The notes beneath the pieces were generated by a model that was given only the letters and a program-made list of their open reading frames with translations, ran no database searches and had not been told where the DNA came from. A stretch of DNA of 64,000 nucleotides from Pleionea mediterranea (GTDB lineage Bacteria > Pseudomonadota > Gammaproteobacteria > Enterobacterales > Kangiellaceae). The stretch is from contig NZ_QGGU01000002.1 in the NCBI RefSeq assembly GCF_003148745.1, forward strand, positions 310,001 to 374,000, given 5' to 3'. The position numbers and the translations under genes are program-made. Shown here in pieces: positions 37,101-45,350 of the stretch. Each line of letters starts with the position of its first letter. Positions within the stretch are counted from its first letter, which is position 1.

Positions 37101-37269
37101 GGCCGTGAGTTTAGGGTTTGGGATTTTATTTGCAACGTTAATTACTTTGTTTATTGTGCCGATTAATTATCTGATTCTTGAAGATGCTGGTCGCTATTTC
37201 AAAAGATATGGTAAAGATATAAAAGGTCTGATTAAAGTTGGCACTAACAAGATTAAACAGAACAGCTAA
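34135..37269 (+). CDS. RND-family efflux permease
   Basis: 1044 residues, the usual size of RND pumps. Twelve membrane segments with two large periplasmic loops. Starts MIAWFTKNDVAANILLVV; transmembrane segment 4 has GIVVDDAIVTGENVYAHL with the paired aspartates needed for proton relay; later segments include FKSYFQPLIVMSVIPFGLVG and LALSGVVVNDSLVLVDYI. It belongs to the AcrB/HAE-1-like superfamily, the subgroup without an assigned substrate (often called MMPL/ CusA-distant 'efflux RND permease'). Co-transcribed with the adaptor. Its stop codon abuts a palindromic-ended element whose hairpin is the terminator. Confidence 0.93.
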   Translation: MIAWFTKNDVAANILLVVIMIAGLFVLKTQIPVDLFPEFEQRSVQVSMSLPGASPQEVEEGITIKVEEAVQDIEGIRQITSRSSEGGASVTIEVEEGYDVREMLDEVKIKVDAINNFPIEAENILVQVPQWRRDAIGVVLYGDYDAMTLRRQAEDIRDEIANLKDVSQAEVDNTLRFEISIEIPEWALRKYDLTLEQVANVLRQNSRDVSAGNLKTEGGEIFIRSRGQAYRAAEFADIPIITTQDGTMIKLGDLATLKDDFEETPLRTRFNGVPAVEVEIFRTGDESIIEVTQAVKDYIAQKKSQIPEGLNLDYWRDRSEPIKARLKTLTTSAWQGALLVIALLALFLRPAVAFWVCLGIPMSFMGAFLFMPVFDVTLNLMSLFAFILVLGIVVDDAIVTGENVYAHLQRGADPLDAAIKGTQEVAVPVTFGILTTVAAFLPLAFQTGRGSWYSAIPYVIVPVLLFSLIESKLVLPAHLKHVKRRVNHRSRLTQIQQSISRSLEIFIEKYYQPVLALAMRWRYATWMLMFASLLMIISSIISGQTKFVFFPRVQSEVATATLVMPAGTAFESTDRIVSFMTDEAQKLRDKYTDPETGESVIRNIYSISGGRNATTGRVRVDTVPPEKRTIDVSTREIVNEWRKGVGQVAGAEQLNYRAEIGGWGGAPINIELKGRDTDSLIELGEKLKAKLASYAAASDIEDSLSDGKEELQLELKPEARLLGLSLNTVASQVRQAVFGFEVQRVQRGREEVRVMVRYPLEARRSIETLEQMMIRVGPNQEVPLWQVADVYPGLSPNSILRIDRQRTLSVTADFDKQAGNLTVVQNELRDFLQNQIFSYPGTSYELAGEARDQEESSQGLITGGLGLAILIYILLAIPFKSYFQPLIVMSVIPFGLVGAVIGHWIMGMDLTLLSFMGMLALSGVVVNDSLVLVDYINNKRREGIKVATAVFQAGGRRFRPVLLTSLTTFAGLMPLLFEKSTQAQFLIPMAVSLGFGILFATLITLFIVPINYLILEDAGRYFKRYGKDIKGLIKVGTNKIKQNS

Positions 37270-37408
37270 AAGCCATTTCAAAAATAGCGACCGAAGGTGA
37301 GGCTAGGAAAGCTTTGATAAATAAACGTCGTTTACGCGCAGTCAATGAGCATGTTGAGTCGAGATTTAATGCTGCATCATCGGTGCAGCATTTTTGAGAT
37401 AGCTTCTA
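37268..37408 (+). mobile_element. MITE-like element, copy 1
   Basis: About 140 bases with imperfect terminal inverted repeats (AAAGCCATTTCAAAAATAG at the left, complement of TTTTTGAGATAGCTTCT at the right). It is related over its whole length to the element at 54772-54928 in opposite orientation: shared blocks are TCAAAAATAGCGA, GTTGAGTCG/TTTGAGTCG-AATTT, GCTG-ATCATC and GTGCAGCATTTTT. It starts on the last two bases of the RND stop codon. No coding capacity, so non-autonomous. Confidence 0.65.
37368..37395 (+). terminator. Terminator of the RND operon, inside the MITE-like element
   Basis: AATGCTGCA / TGCAGCATT stem, loop of seven, followed by a T-run of five. It is 99 bases past the permease stop and part of the repeated element. 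Confidence 0.85.
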
Positions 37409-37528
37409 ATGATTTATCGAGCACAGAGTAGCGGTTAATAACAAACAACCGTTTGCTCTATTGCTGTTATGTGATCCGCACTGTGACTTTCTTTGTTGTG
37501 CCATAAAACTCATGGTCATTTAATGACA

Positions 37529-40078
37529 TCAGATTAACGATGTGTCTTGGTGTTCGTTCGTTGTATGACGTTCTTTGTTAATGTTTGAGAAATACCGTTC
37601 GGAAAATTTATCGGTCGACAAGGGCTTGCTCCAAAACTCACCTTGGCCATACTGACAGTTTAATTGTTTAATCGCCATCAGTTCATCGGCGGACTCTATC
37701 CCTTCAGCAATGGTCTCTGCATTAATGGCCTGAGCCAGACGAATAATGGTTTGTGTGATTGCTTTATTGGTTTTACTGATATGAATATTGCGAATAAAGG
37801 TGAGATCAATTTTAACTTTATCGGCCTGAATTTTTTGTAAGTAAGCAAGCGAAGAGTAACCGGTGCCAAAATCATCAATGGCAATATGAAATCCCATCGA
37901 CTGTAATTTTGAAATGGTATTCAATGATTGAATAGCATTTTTCATGACCGTTGATTCGGTAATTTCAAAGCAGATATTTTCTGGCGCGACCTGATAAGCT
38001 GCTAGCTGCTCGTTAATAAATTCGATAAAGTCCACATCATAGAGATCTTGTGTTGATAGATTTATCGAAACAATAAACTTTGGTGGAATGTTTGATTGAA
38101 CGCTTAGCCAGTGAAATGTCTGGTCAATAACCTGTTGCGTAATTTGCGAAATAATGCCCATCTGCTCGGCGACTTCAATAAAGGATGACGGACTCATTAT
38201 GCCTTCTTGCTCATGTTTCCAGCGAATTAACACTTCACAGCCAATGGCTTGTTGCGTGTAGAGATCGAACTGAGGTTGCAGTCGAATATCAAAGTCGCGA
38301 TCAGCAATAGCCTGTTTAATATTGTATAAAAGATGGGTTTGTTTTTTCAGTTGCTTATCCGCTTCTGGCGAATAAATATTCCAGCTGTTTTTATTGTCTG
38401 GTTTATTTAGCAGTGCAATTTGTACTTTTCTGTAATTATCCAGTGGCGATACCTGTTCTGCCGTCACAATACTTGCGCCAATATTAATATCCAGTGAGAC
38501 TTCAAAGTCTTTAACGGTGACGGGTTCGGAACAGACTTGTAACAATGTCTCCAGTTTGGTTGATAAATTTTCACCGGGCTTAATTAAAAACAGCAACTGA
38601 TCGCCGGGTAAGGTGATAAAGAACTCATCTTTGCCAGAGGGGTGTTTGAATTTTACCGACCAATGTTTGCTTTGCAGTAGTTTTTTAAGACGCTTGATGT
38701 GTTCACGATAAATAGGTTCCAGTAAATTAGGCCCCAGTAAACCAACCAGCTTTTGATAATTTAAGGTATCAACAATAACCATAGCCAGAGACTTTTCATT
38801 TTCTAATAATGGATTTATTTGTGACGAGAATTCATTAATAAAAAAGGAGTAGTTTGGTAGTTTGCGTTGAGGATCGATATAGGCTTTGGTAATGGCTTTT
38901 TTTTCCGCGTACCTGAGTCGATCGGCCAGTGCAACGGATAACAGTAGTAATTCGGCAACCGAACCAATAAAGAAAGCGTGCAGTCCAAAAGTTGTTAAAG
39001 GGATTAAGTGAACAAATGTTGCAATGCCAATTGCAGCGCCTATCAGTACCATCATCCATGAAAGAATAAAGTAACGGGCGGGTCGAAAGCCGTTATTCCA
39101 GGCAGAAAAAGCCATGCTCATTAAAAAGATCGAAGCCGCTGTTTGGTAAATTGTAAAGGGTGGAATGGTTAAGTACTCGGGTAGAATTATCGTGAGTATT
39201 AATGCAATAGGCGTGATGACATGAAACCACTTTAAGTAACGATAAAACGAAGGTGTATGAACTTTAGCGTTTAAAAAAGTTTGAGCAAACTGTGCGGCAA
39301 CCCAAATCAAGATAACATTCATTGGCATAATATTTTGCGCAATAAACAATTGAAATGAATGTGGCCATATTAGAAAGCCAAAGCCGTGTAAGCCGGAAAA
39401 ATAGACAAAGGTGATGCTGTGGAAAACTAAATACCAAAAATAGGTTTTTCCGGGATTTAACGCATACACAAAAGTGTTGTAGAGCGCGAGTACTACAAGC
39501 AGAGCAATCGCTATACCCCAGTAAAAGAAAGTAAAGTTAGTATGCTCTGTGAAAGATGGTTCATCATAAATGGTAAAAGGCGCAAGCAAAGGACCTTCAT
39601 TTTGTTTGCGAATTAACAAGGTTAGCTCATCACCGGCTTTAATATTAAAGCTGAATACAGGACCTTGATAAGGTTTTCGGCTATGACTGTTGTTGATTAA
39701 GCCAAGACCGCTGGATTTGATGAGTTGATTGTTTTCAAACAGGTAAACCGAAAGGTGGCGAAGGTTATGCGTTTCAAACACCAGATGAAATGGTTTTGGC
39801 TGTTGATCCTTAAAGCTTCCACGTAGCGTTAGTTTATGCCAGTAGGCATGGCGTCCCGGCTTGGTTGATTCTGCAAAGTTATCGCTATTATAACGGATGG
39901 AATTTAACAGTTTTTCCGGGTTTTGATCGTGTGTTTCTTTAAGGGTTAATAGTTTTTCTCTGACAGGATAAACGCTTGTCGATTCAGACAATGTAATGGC
40001 CGAGTCTTCTGCCATGACTGATGTAGGGTTAAGCAGTAATATTAGGGTGCTGACAAAAGCACAGAGTATGGCTTTCAT
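37529..40078 (-). CDS. 7TMR-DISM sensor with degenerate GGDEF and EAL domains
   Basis: 849 residues. Signal peptide (1-23), a 7TMR-DISM extracellular domain (about 30-180, YWHKLTLRG), seven membrane segments (about 185-395), a GGDEF-fold domain where the signature is GKDEF (482-486), and an EAL domain with EVL (615-617) and DDFGTGYSSLAY (735-746). The first glycine of GGDEF is lost to GK, so cyclase activity is unlikely; the EAL active site looks intact despite EVL, so it is probably a c-di-GMP phosphodiesterase driven by a periplasmic ligand. Single gene, upstream of rpoD on the same strand but separated by a terminator. Confidence 0.92.
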   Translation of the reverse strand: MKAILCAFVSTLILLLNPTSVMAEDSAITLSESTSVYPVREKLLTLKETHDQNPEKLLNSIRYNSDNFAESTKPGRHAYWHKLTLRGSFKDQQPKPFHLVFETHNLRHLSVYLFENNQLIKSSGLGLINNSHSRKPYQGPVFSFNIKAGDELTLLIRKQNEGPLLAPFTIYDEPSFTEHTNFTFFYWGIAIALLVVLALYNTFVYALNPGKTYFWYLVFHSITFVYFSGLHGFGFLIWPHSFQLFIAQNIMPMNVILIWVAAQFAQTFLNAKVHTPSFYRYLKWFHVITPIALILTIILPEYLTIPPFTIYQTAASIFLMSMAFSAWNNGFRPARYFILSWMMVLIGAAIGIATFVHLIPLTTFGLHAFFIGSVAELLLLSVALADRLRYAEKKAITKAYIDPQRKLPNYSFFINEFSSQINPLLENEKSLAMVIVDTLNYQKLVGLLGPNLLEPIYREHIKRLKKLLQSKHWSVKFKHPSGKDEFFITLPGDQLLFLIKPGENLSTKLETLLQVCSEPVTVKDFEVSLDINIGASIVTAEQVSPLDNYRKVQIALLNKPDNKNSWNIYSPEADKQLKKQTHLLYNIKQAIADRDFDIRLQPQFDLYTQQAIGCEVLIRWKHEQEGIMSPSSFIEVAEQMGIISQITQQVIDQTFHWLSVQSNIPPKFIVSINLSTQDLYDVDFIEFINEQLAAYQVAPENICFEITESTVMKNAIQSLNTISKLQSMGFHIAIDDFGTGYSSLAYLQKIQADKVKIDLTFIRNIHISKTNKAITQTIIRLAQAINAETIAEGIESADELMAIKQLNCQYGQGEFWSKPLSTDKFSERYFSNINKERHTTNEHQDTSLI

Positions 40079-40156
40079 GCAAACTACTCGATGTCCTTTA
40101 TTATTGTGATATCCATTCGGTTGTATTCGTTATGTATTTTTATCCATTACATAACA

Positions 40157-40180
40157 AAAACTCCGCCTTGGCGGAGTTTT
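40157..40180. terminator. Intrinsic terminator after rpoD
   Basis: AAAACTCCGCC / GGCGGAGTTTT perfect 11-bp stem with a two-base centre, ending eight bases from the rpoD stop. Symmetric A/T runs make it active on the minus strand and probably on both. Confidence 0.92.
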
Positions 40181-40187
40181 AATTTAA

Positions 40188-42029
40188 TTACTGCTCATCA
40201 AGAAAACTGCGAAGCTTCTCTGAGCGAGAAGGGTGCCGAAGCTTTCTAAGTGCCTTGGCTTCAATCTGTCGAATCCGCTCTCGGGTTACATCAAACTGTT
40301 TGCCGACTTCTTCAAGCGTGTGATCGGTATTCATATCAATACCAAATCGCATCCGCAGTACTTTTGCTTCGCGAGCGGTCAGTCCTGCAAGCACATCTTT
40401 GGTGGCTTCACCGAGGCTGGTTGCCGTCGCTGAGTCAACCGGAGACTCTTGCGCACCGTCTTCAATAAAATCGCCCAGATGCGAATCTTCATCGTCCCCG
40501 ATAGGGGTTTCCATTGAGATCGGCTCTTTGGCAATTTTAAGAACTTTGCGAATTTTATCTTCTGGCATTTCCATACGAACCGCCAGTTCTTCTGGTTGCG
40601 GCTCGCGTCCCATTTCCTGAAGCATTTGACGAGAAATTCGGTTCAACTTATTAATCGTTTCGATCATATGAACCGGAATACGGATGGTTCGTGCCTGATC
40701 GGCAATGGAACGGGTAATGGCCTGACGGATCCACCAGGTTGCATAGGTTGAGAATTTATATCCGCGACGGTATTCAAATTTATCAACCGCTTTCATCAAG
40801 CCTATGTTGCCTTCCTGAATTAAATCGAGGAATTGCAGTCCGCGGTTGGTGTATTTTTTCGCAATGGAAATAACCAGACGCAAGTTGGCTTCAACCATTT
40901 CCTTTTTCGCACGACGGGCTTTTGCTTCACCAATGCTCATTCGGCGATTGGTTTCTTTAAACTCGGAGATGGAAAGGTTGGTTTCTTCTTCAATATTTAA
41001 TAATTTGTTCTGACAACGAATCACATCTTCTGCGATCATTTCCAGCTCATCGTGGTAAGCAACATCTTTAGAAAGATGCGAGTTTAACCATTTGGTATTG
41101 GTTTCGTTGCCCGGAAATTCGGAGATAAACGTTTTGCGAGGCATGGTGCCTTTGTCGACCACCAGCTTCATGATCAAGCGCTCTTGTGTTCGTAATGCGT
41201 CCATTTTGCGACGCATTTTAGAGCTTAATCGGTCAAATTCTTTTGGCAGTAATTTAAACTGCATAAATTGATCTTGCAGTTCAGAGACCTGTTTTTGTGC
41301 CGACTTGTGGGCACGGCCGTATTTTTTAATCGCATTAACGGTTTTTTCATGCTGCTTACGCAATACGGCAAATTTTTCAGCGGCTTCTTCAGGATCCGGC
41401 CCTAAATCGACTTCTTCGTCGTCTTCATCATCTTCGTCGTCATCTTTGGCGTCTTCTGGAACTTCCGAACCAACGTTTGAGCCGGCGACAATAATGTCAT
41501 CGTCTTCAGTGCCATCACTAAAGCCGGTGATGATGTCGGATAATTTTATTTCGCCAGCAAGAAAGCGGTCGTAATCATCAAGCAAGGTTTCAACGGTTGC
41601 CGGATATTCAGCAATAGCAACAGCTACTTCACGAATGCCTTCTTCAATTCGTTTGGCGATGTCAATTTCGCCTTCACGGGTCAGCAGTTCAACAGTACCC
41701 ATCTCACGCATGTACATACGCACAGGGTCGGTGGTGCGACCAAAGTCGGAGTCTACATTTGCCAACGCAGCAGCGGCTTCTTCAGCGGCTTCGTCGTCAG
41801 CAACGGCATCTGCCATTAATAAGGCATCTGCGTCGGGCGCTGTTTCAACCACCTGAATGCCCATGTCATTAATCATTCGAATAATGTCTTCTACCTGATC
41901 CGGATCAACAATATCGGGCGGAAGGTGATCGTTCACTTCAGCATAGGTCAGGTAACCCTGTTCCTTACCGCGAGCAATCAAGAGTTTTAATTGTGACTTT
42001 TGTGACTGGCTGGTCATCTCGTTCGACAT
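40188..42029 (-). CDS. rpoD: RNA polymerase primary sigma factor sigma-70
   Basis: 613 residues, the usual length. Region 1.1 ([20 protein letters not shown]), region 1.2 ([20 protein letters not shown]), an acidic non-conserved insert ([15 protein letters not shown], about 195-210), region 2 ([20 protein letters not shown] and [15 protein letters not shown]), region 3, and region 4.2 ([13 protein letters not shown]... [20 protein letters not shown]). It directs transcription of housekeeping promoters. Last gene of the rpsU-yqeY-dnaG-rpoD cluster, 161 bases after dnaG. Confidence 0.98.
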   Translation of the reverse strand: MSNEMTSQSQKSQLKLLIARGKEQGYLTYAEVNDHLPPDIVDPDQVEDIIRMINDMGIQVVETAPDADALLMADAVADDEAAEEAAAALANVDSDFGRTTDPVRMYMREMGTVELLTREGEIDIAKRIEEGIREVAVAIAEYPATVETLLDDYDRFLAGEIKLSDIITGFSDGTEDDDIIVAGSNVGSEVPEDAKDDDEDDEDDEEVDLGPDPEEAAEKFAVLRKQHEKTVNAIKKYGRAHKSAQKQVSELQDQFMQFKLLPKEFDRLSSKMRRKMDALRTQERLIMKLVVDKGTMPRKTFISEFPGNETNTKWLNSHLSKDVAYHDELEMIAEDVIRCQNKLLNIEEETNLSISEFKETNRRMSIGEAKARRAKKEMVEANLRLVISIAKKYTNRGLQFLDLIQEGNIGLMKAVDKFEYRRGYKFSTYATWWIRQAITRSIADQARTIRIPVHMIETINKLNRISRQMLQEMGREPQPEELAVRMEMPEDKIRKVLKIAKEPISMETPIGDDEDSHLGDFIEDGAQESPVDSATATSLGEATKDVLAGLTAREAKVLRMRFGIDMNTDHTLEEVGKQFDVTRERIRQIEAKALRKLRHPSRSEKLRSFLDEQ

Positions 42030-42190
42030 TCAGTTACGACCTTATATACAAAGTTAATATAGAATTCATCGGTGTTGACGGTAAAACTGACAGACAATAG
42101 AAAACCGCCGTGCTGCACACGAAACACGCAATTATACACAGTGTAGCTGGTAACGGGCAAATTTGCCGTGGTAAATAGCGCTTTTTGCGG

Positions 42191-43963
42191 CTATTTCGAC
42201 TCAATTAATAGCGTTTGATACTCACGCTTTTCATCGGGGGACAGAGGACCTCGTTGAACTTTTTGTTGAAGCTCGTCAAATCGTTGTTCTTTAAAGGATT
42301 TTTCAAGTCTAGTAAAAATATCAATGATTTCCTGCTGCGCACCCGCTAATGGGAGCATTAAGTCTTCGTTGGCCAGCTTTAACAGGTGAGGCTGCACATT
42401 GGTGCCTCGCCAGTGTTCAATTAACGCGCCGACGCTTATGTTGGGGTTGGATCGCAATATTTCAATCATTGTTTTCAGAATTTCGTTGCCGGGCTGATTT
42501 AACTGACTCAACCATGGGCACTCGGGGATCTGGTTGACCAGCTCGCCATAGTGCAGCAACAGGGCAATGGCGCGGCGGATTGGGGTTAACTGACTGGTTT
42601 GAGTCAGCGGTATTCCACCGGATTGCTGTTTTGGACTGTCGCCAGACTGCTGTTTCGGTGGATCAAGTAACAGCGCATTGAGTTTTTGTTCGCTTAAACC
42701 CACCTGAAGCGATAGCTGCTGAATAAATCGTTCACGATGGATGGCATCGGTCATCAAATCGATAAAGGGTTTGGCAAGGTTGGCCAGTTTTCCGGGCCCC
42801 TCGAAGCTGTCCATATCCACCTGTGACTTTAAATGCTCCATTAAAAAGTCAAACAGGGAGGGAGCATTTTGCGCTTCTTCACAAAAGACTTCGGCGCCTA
42901 CCTGACGAACCTGGGTGTCGGGATCTTCACCGTCCGGTAAAAACATAAAACGGATTTCCCGGTTGTCTTTAATTTGAGGGATGCTGTGGGACAGTGCTCT
43001 AAGTGCGGCGTCGCGACCGGCTCGATCACCGTCGAAGCAAAACACAATTTTTGAACAGACGCGGAACAGTTGTTGAATGTGGGTGCTGCTGGTGGCGGTG
43101 CCAAGGGTTGCTACCGCGTTGCGAACGCCAAACTGCGCCAGAGAGACAACGTCCATATAGCCCTCGACCACCACGGCCCAGTCAACTTTACGATTAAATT
43201 GACGCATTTCGTAGAGGCCATAGAGCTCGCGGCTTTTGTGGAATATATCGGTTTCGGGTGAGTTCAGATATTTCGGCTCGCCCTTATCGATAACCCGGCC
43301 ACCAAAGGCAATGACCCGGCCGCGACGATCACGAATCGGAAACATCACCCGATCACGGAAACGATCGTAGCGGTTGCTGTCTTTTTCAATCAACATGCCG
43401 CAGTTGACCAGAGCCTTATTGATGCTCTGATCATGACCAAACAGGGCCTGTAACGAGTGCCACTCGTCTGGCGCAAAGCCCAAACCAAAGTCTCGAGCGA
43501 TCTCGCCGCTTAATCCACGGTCTTTAAGGTATGTAATGACTCGCTCACCTTGTTTGCCAGCTTTTAGTTGTTGCTGGTAATAACGGGCGACTTTTTCCAT
43601 CAGCTGGTAATAGTCGTGCTCCCATTGCCGTTCCGGCTTATTGGCAGAGCTGGCCTCTCGGGGCACTTCAAGGCCCTGAGCATGAGCTATATCCTCTATG
43701 GCATCGACGAACTCAAGACCATCGTATTCCATAATAAAGCTGATGGCATTACCGTTAGCGCCACAGCCGAAACAGTAGTAAAACTGCTTATCGGGGCTGA
43801 CCGAAAATGACGGGGTTTTTTCATTATGAAACGGGCAGCAGGCCTGATAGTTTTTGCCTGCTTTTTTAAGCGTAATGCGCCGTTCGATCACCTCAACAAT
43901 GTCGGTTTGCGACATAAGATCATCGATAAAAGATTTGGGTATGCGTCCGGCCATTCGATCCAA
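42191..43963 (-). CDS. dnaG: DNA primase
   Basis: 590 residues. CHC2 zinc-binding domain (CCPFHNEKTPSFS ... YYCFGCGANGN), the N-terminal catalytic part with TOPRIM residues (VVEGYMDVVSLAQFG, CFDGDRAGRDAA), and a C-terminal helicase-binding domain. A linker at about residues 447-462 carries a tandem PKQQSGD/PKQQSGG. Synthesises RNA primers at replication forks and binds DnaB. It sits between yqeY and rpoD, the standard macromolecular-synthesis operon position. Confidence 0.98.
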   Translation of the reverse strand: MDRMAGRIPKSFIDDLMSQTDIVEVIERRITLKKAGKNYQACCPFHNEKTPSFSVSPDKQFYYCFGCGANGNAISFIMEYDGLEFVDAIEDIAHAQGLEVPREASSANKPERQWEHDYYQLMEKVARYYQQQLKAGKQGERVITYLKDRGLSGEIARDFGLGFAPDEWHSLQALFGHDQSINKALVNCGMLIEKDSNRYDRFRDRVMFPIRDRRGRVIAFGGRVIDKGEPKYLNSPETDIFHKSRELYGLYEMRQFNRKVDWAVVVEGYMDVVSLAQFGVRNAVATLGTATSSTHIQQLFRVCSKIVFCFDGDRAGRDAALRALSHSIPQIKDNREIRFMFLPDGEDPDTQVRQVGAEVFCEEAQNAPSLFDFLMEHLKSQVDMDSFEGPGKLANLAKPFIDLMTDAIHRERFIQQLSLQVGLSEQKLNALLLDPPKQQSGDSPKQQSGGIPLTQTSQLTPIRRAIALLLHYGELVNQIPECPWLSQLNQPGNEILKTMIEILRSNPNISVGALIEHWRGTNVQPHLLKLANEDLMLPLAGAQQEIIDIFTRLEKSFKEQRFDELQQKVQRGPLSPDEKREYQTLLIESK

Positions 43964-44038
43964 AGTAGTGGGGGTTGATTAAAGTGGGCTTATTATGCAG
44001 AGAGTACCCGGGAATGAAAAGGGAAAATCCGGTGCAAT

Positions 44039-44075
44039 AAAAAAGCGCACTGGCAAACGCACAGTACGCTTTTTT
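44039..44075 (-). terminator. Hairpin between yqeY and dnaG
   Basis: AAAAAAGCG-C-ACTG / CAGT-A-CGCTTTTTT with one internal mismatch and a nine-base loop; T-run on both strands. It lies 28 bases past the yqeY stop, and can attenuate read-through into dnaG, as is known for dnaG operons in other bacteria. Confidence 0.75.
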
Positions 44076-44102
44076 GAAATAGCTGGTTTGGTGTAACCGG
44101 GA

Positions 44103-44552
44103 TCAGCTCAGTCGAGCTTTAATTTTACCGCTTACCGCACCCATATCAGCACGACCTTGTAATTTGGGCTTTAAAATACCCATTACTTTGCCCATGTCGC
44201 GCATGCTTTCTGCGCCAGTGGCAGCAACAGCTTCGTCAATCAGTGCGGCAATTTCGTCGTCGTTTAATTGCTGAGGTAAAAAGTCCGATAATACTTCAAT
44301 TTCCGCCTGTTCCACGGCTACCAGTTCATCACGACCGGCTTCTGTGTAGGCTTTTATGGATTCTCGGCGTTGCTTTACCATTTTATCCAAAATGGCAAGA
44401 ATGGTGGCATCATCGACATCGTCTACACGATTATCGACTTTGTATTGTTTAACAGCAGCGGTGAGTAGACGAATGGTGCCAAGGCGATCTTTTGCCTTGG
44501 CACGCATCGCATCTTTCATCGCATTGTTGATTTGATCAAGTAATGCGGCCAT
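44103..44552 (-). CDS. yqeY: GatB/YqeY domain protein
   Basis: 149 residues. Helical YqeY fold with RAKDRLGTIRLLTAAVKQY, KQRRESIKAYTEAGR, QQLNDDEIAALIDEAV and a C-terminal MGKVMGILKPKLQGRADMGAVS. Related to the tRNA-binding tail domain of the GatB amidotransferase subunit; free-standing YqeY function is not established. It follows rpsU by 42 bases and belongs to the macromolecular-synthesis cluster, as in many gammaproteobacteria. Confidence 0.95.
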   Translation of the reverse strand: MAALLDQINNAMKDAMRAKAKDRLGTIRLLTAAVKQYKVDNRVDDVDDATILAILDKMVKQRRESIKAYTEAGRDELVAVEQAEIEVLSDFLPQQLNDDEIAALIDEAVAATGAESMRDMGKVMGILKPKLQGRADMGAVSGKIKARLS

Positions 44553-44594
44553 ATGCTAAAGGTCCTAATTCAATCTTAAGTGAATAAAACTGGA

Positions 44595-44810
44595 TTAGTA
44601 CATACGTCTGCGACGTATGCTTTCACGAGACACTTTTTTCGCGTGACGTTTTACTGCAGCTGCTTTTTTACGCTTGCGAACTGAAGTTGGTTTTTCGTAA
44701 TGTTCACGACGACGAACTTCGGCCAGAACCCCGGCTTTTTCACAAGAGCGCTTGAAGCGACGCAGTGCTACGTCAAACGGCTCGTTTTCCTTTACCTTTA
44801 CGCTTGGCAT
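44595..44810 (-). CDS. rpsU: 30S ribosomal protein S21
   Basis: 71 residues, the full length of S21: [40 protein letters not shown] and a basic C-terminus ending ESIRRRRMY. Binds near the 3' end of 16S rRNA on the small subunit. First gene of the rpsU-yqeY-dnaG-rpoD cluster. A possible promoter lies at 45002-45030 on the minus strand (TTAGTA, 17 bases, TATAAT). Confidence 0.97.
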   Translation of the reverse strand: MPSVKVKENEPFDVALRRFKRSCEKAGVLAEVRRREHYEKPTSVRKRKKAAAVKRHAKKVSRESIRRRRMY

Positions 44811-45165
44811 GAAAAATCACCACCTTAATAGTTGTATTGTTAACAATAAATACTCCGGATCCCGTGTGAAACCCAAAGCCCGCCAATTAGCGGGGCGCCG
44901 ATCTTAATGGGTTTTACAGGTGAATGCAAAAATTTTGAACAAAATCTGTGCATTGGCCCGTAATGGGGGAGATAAAAAATGTCTGGGAGATTGTGTGTTG
45001 TATTATAGAAATCATAAATGTAAGTACTAACTTTCATAACTATAGGCGGAAATTGGGTGCTTTAGCAGCCTAACCGCGGGCGATTTGTCTCTGATTTTGC
45101 GTTATACTATGGCCGCTTTTACCACAGTTGCATTACTTTCTATAATTTTGCAGCAATTAAAGCGA
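44811..45165. other. Intergenic region between rpsU and the thiamine operon
   Basis: Holds the promoters of both divergent units. On the minus strand TTAGTA/17/TATAAT (45002-45030) may serve rpsU. On the plus strand TATACT at 45103-45108 is a candidate -10 box 58 bases ahead of the riboswitch, with a poor -35. Confidence 0.45.
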
Positions 45166-45276
45166 TACCAAGGGGTGCTCATTTGGTCTTTCTAAAGCCA
45201 TGCTTTTGAAATGATCTTATTGAGCTGAGATACACCCTGTGAACCTGATCCGGTTAGTACCGGCGTAGGAATGGTC
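45166..45276 (+). promoter_or_regulatory. TPP riboswitch (THI element)
   Basis: The conserved core is present in order: GGGGTGCTC at the 5' side, GCTGAGATACACCCTGTGAA, CCTGATCCGGTTAGTACCGG, CGTAGGAATGGTC; the 5' ACCA and 3' TGGT form the closing P1 stem. It binds thiamine pyrophosphate and lowers expression of downstream genes. No T-run hairpin follows; instead CGGTT-GATT-AACCG lies ten bases ahead of the start-codon region of the next gene, so translational control by hiding the ribosome-binding site is more likely. Confidence 0.95.
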
Positions 45277-45350
45277 GGCGATAGTGTTTGTTCGCGTTGT
45301 TGGATCGTTACGCTTGGTTAACCGGTTGATTAACCGATTTGAGAGCGTTA

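Noticed and set aside
41305-41574. Ser-rich plus-strand frame antisense to rpoD
   Set aside because: The serine run is the mirror of the acidic Asp/Glu insert of sigma-70.
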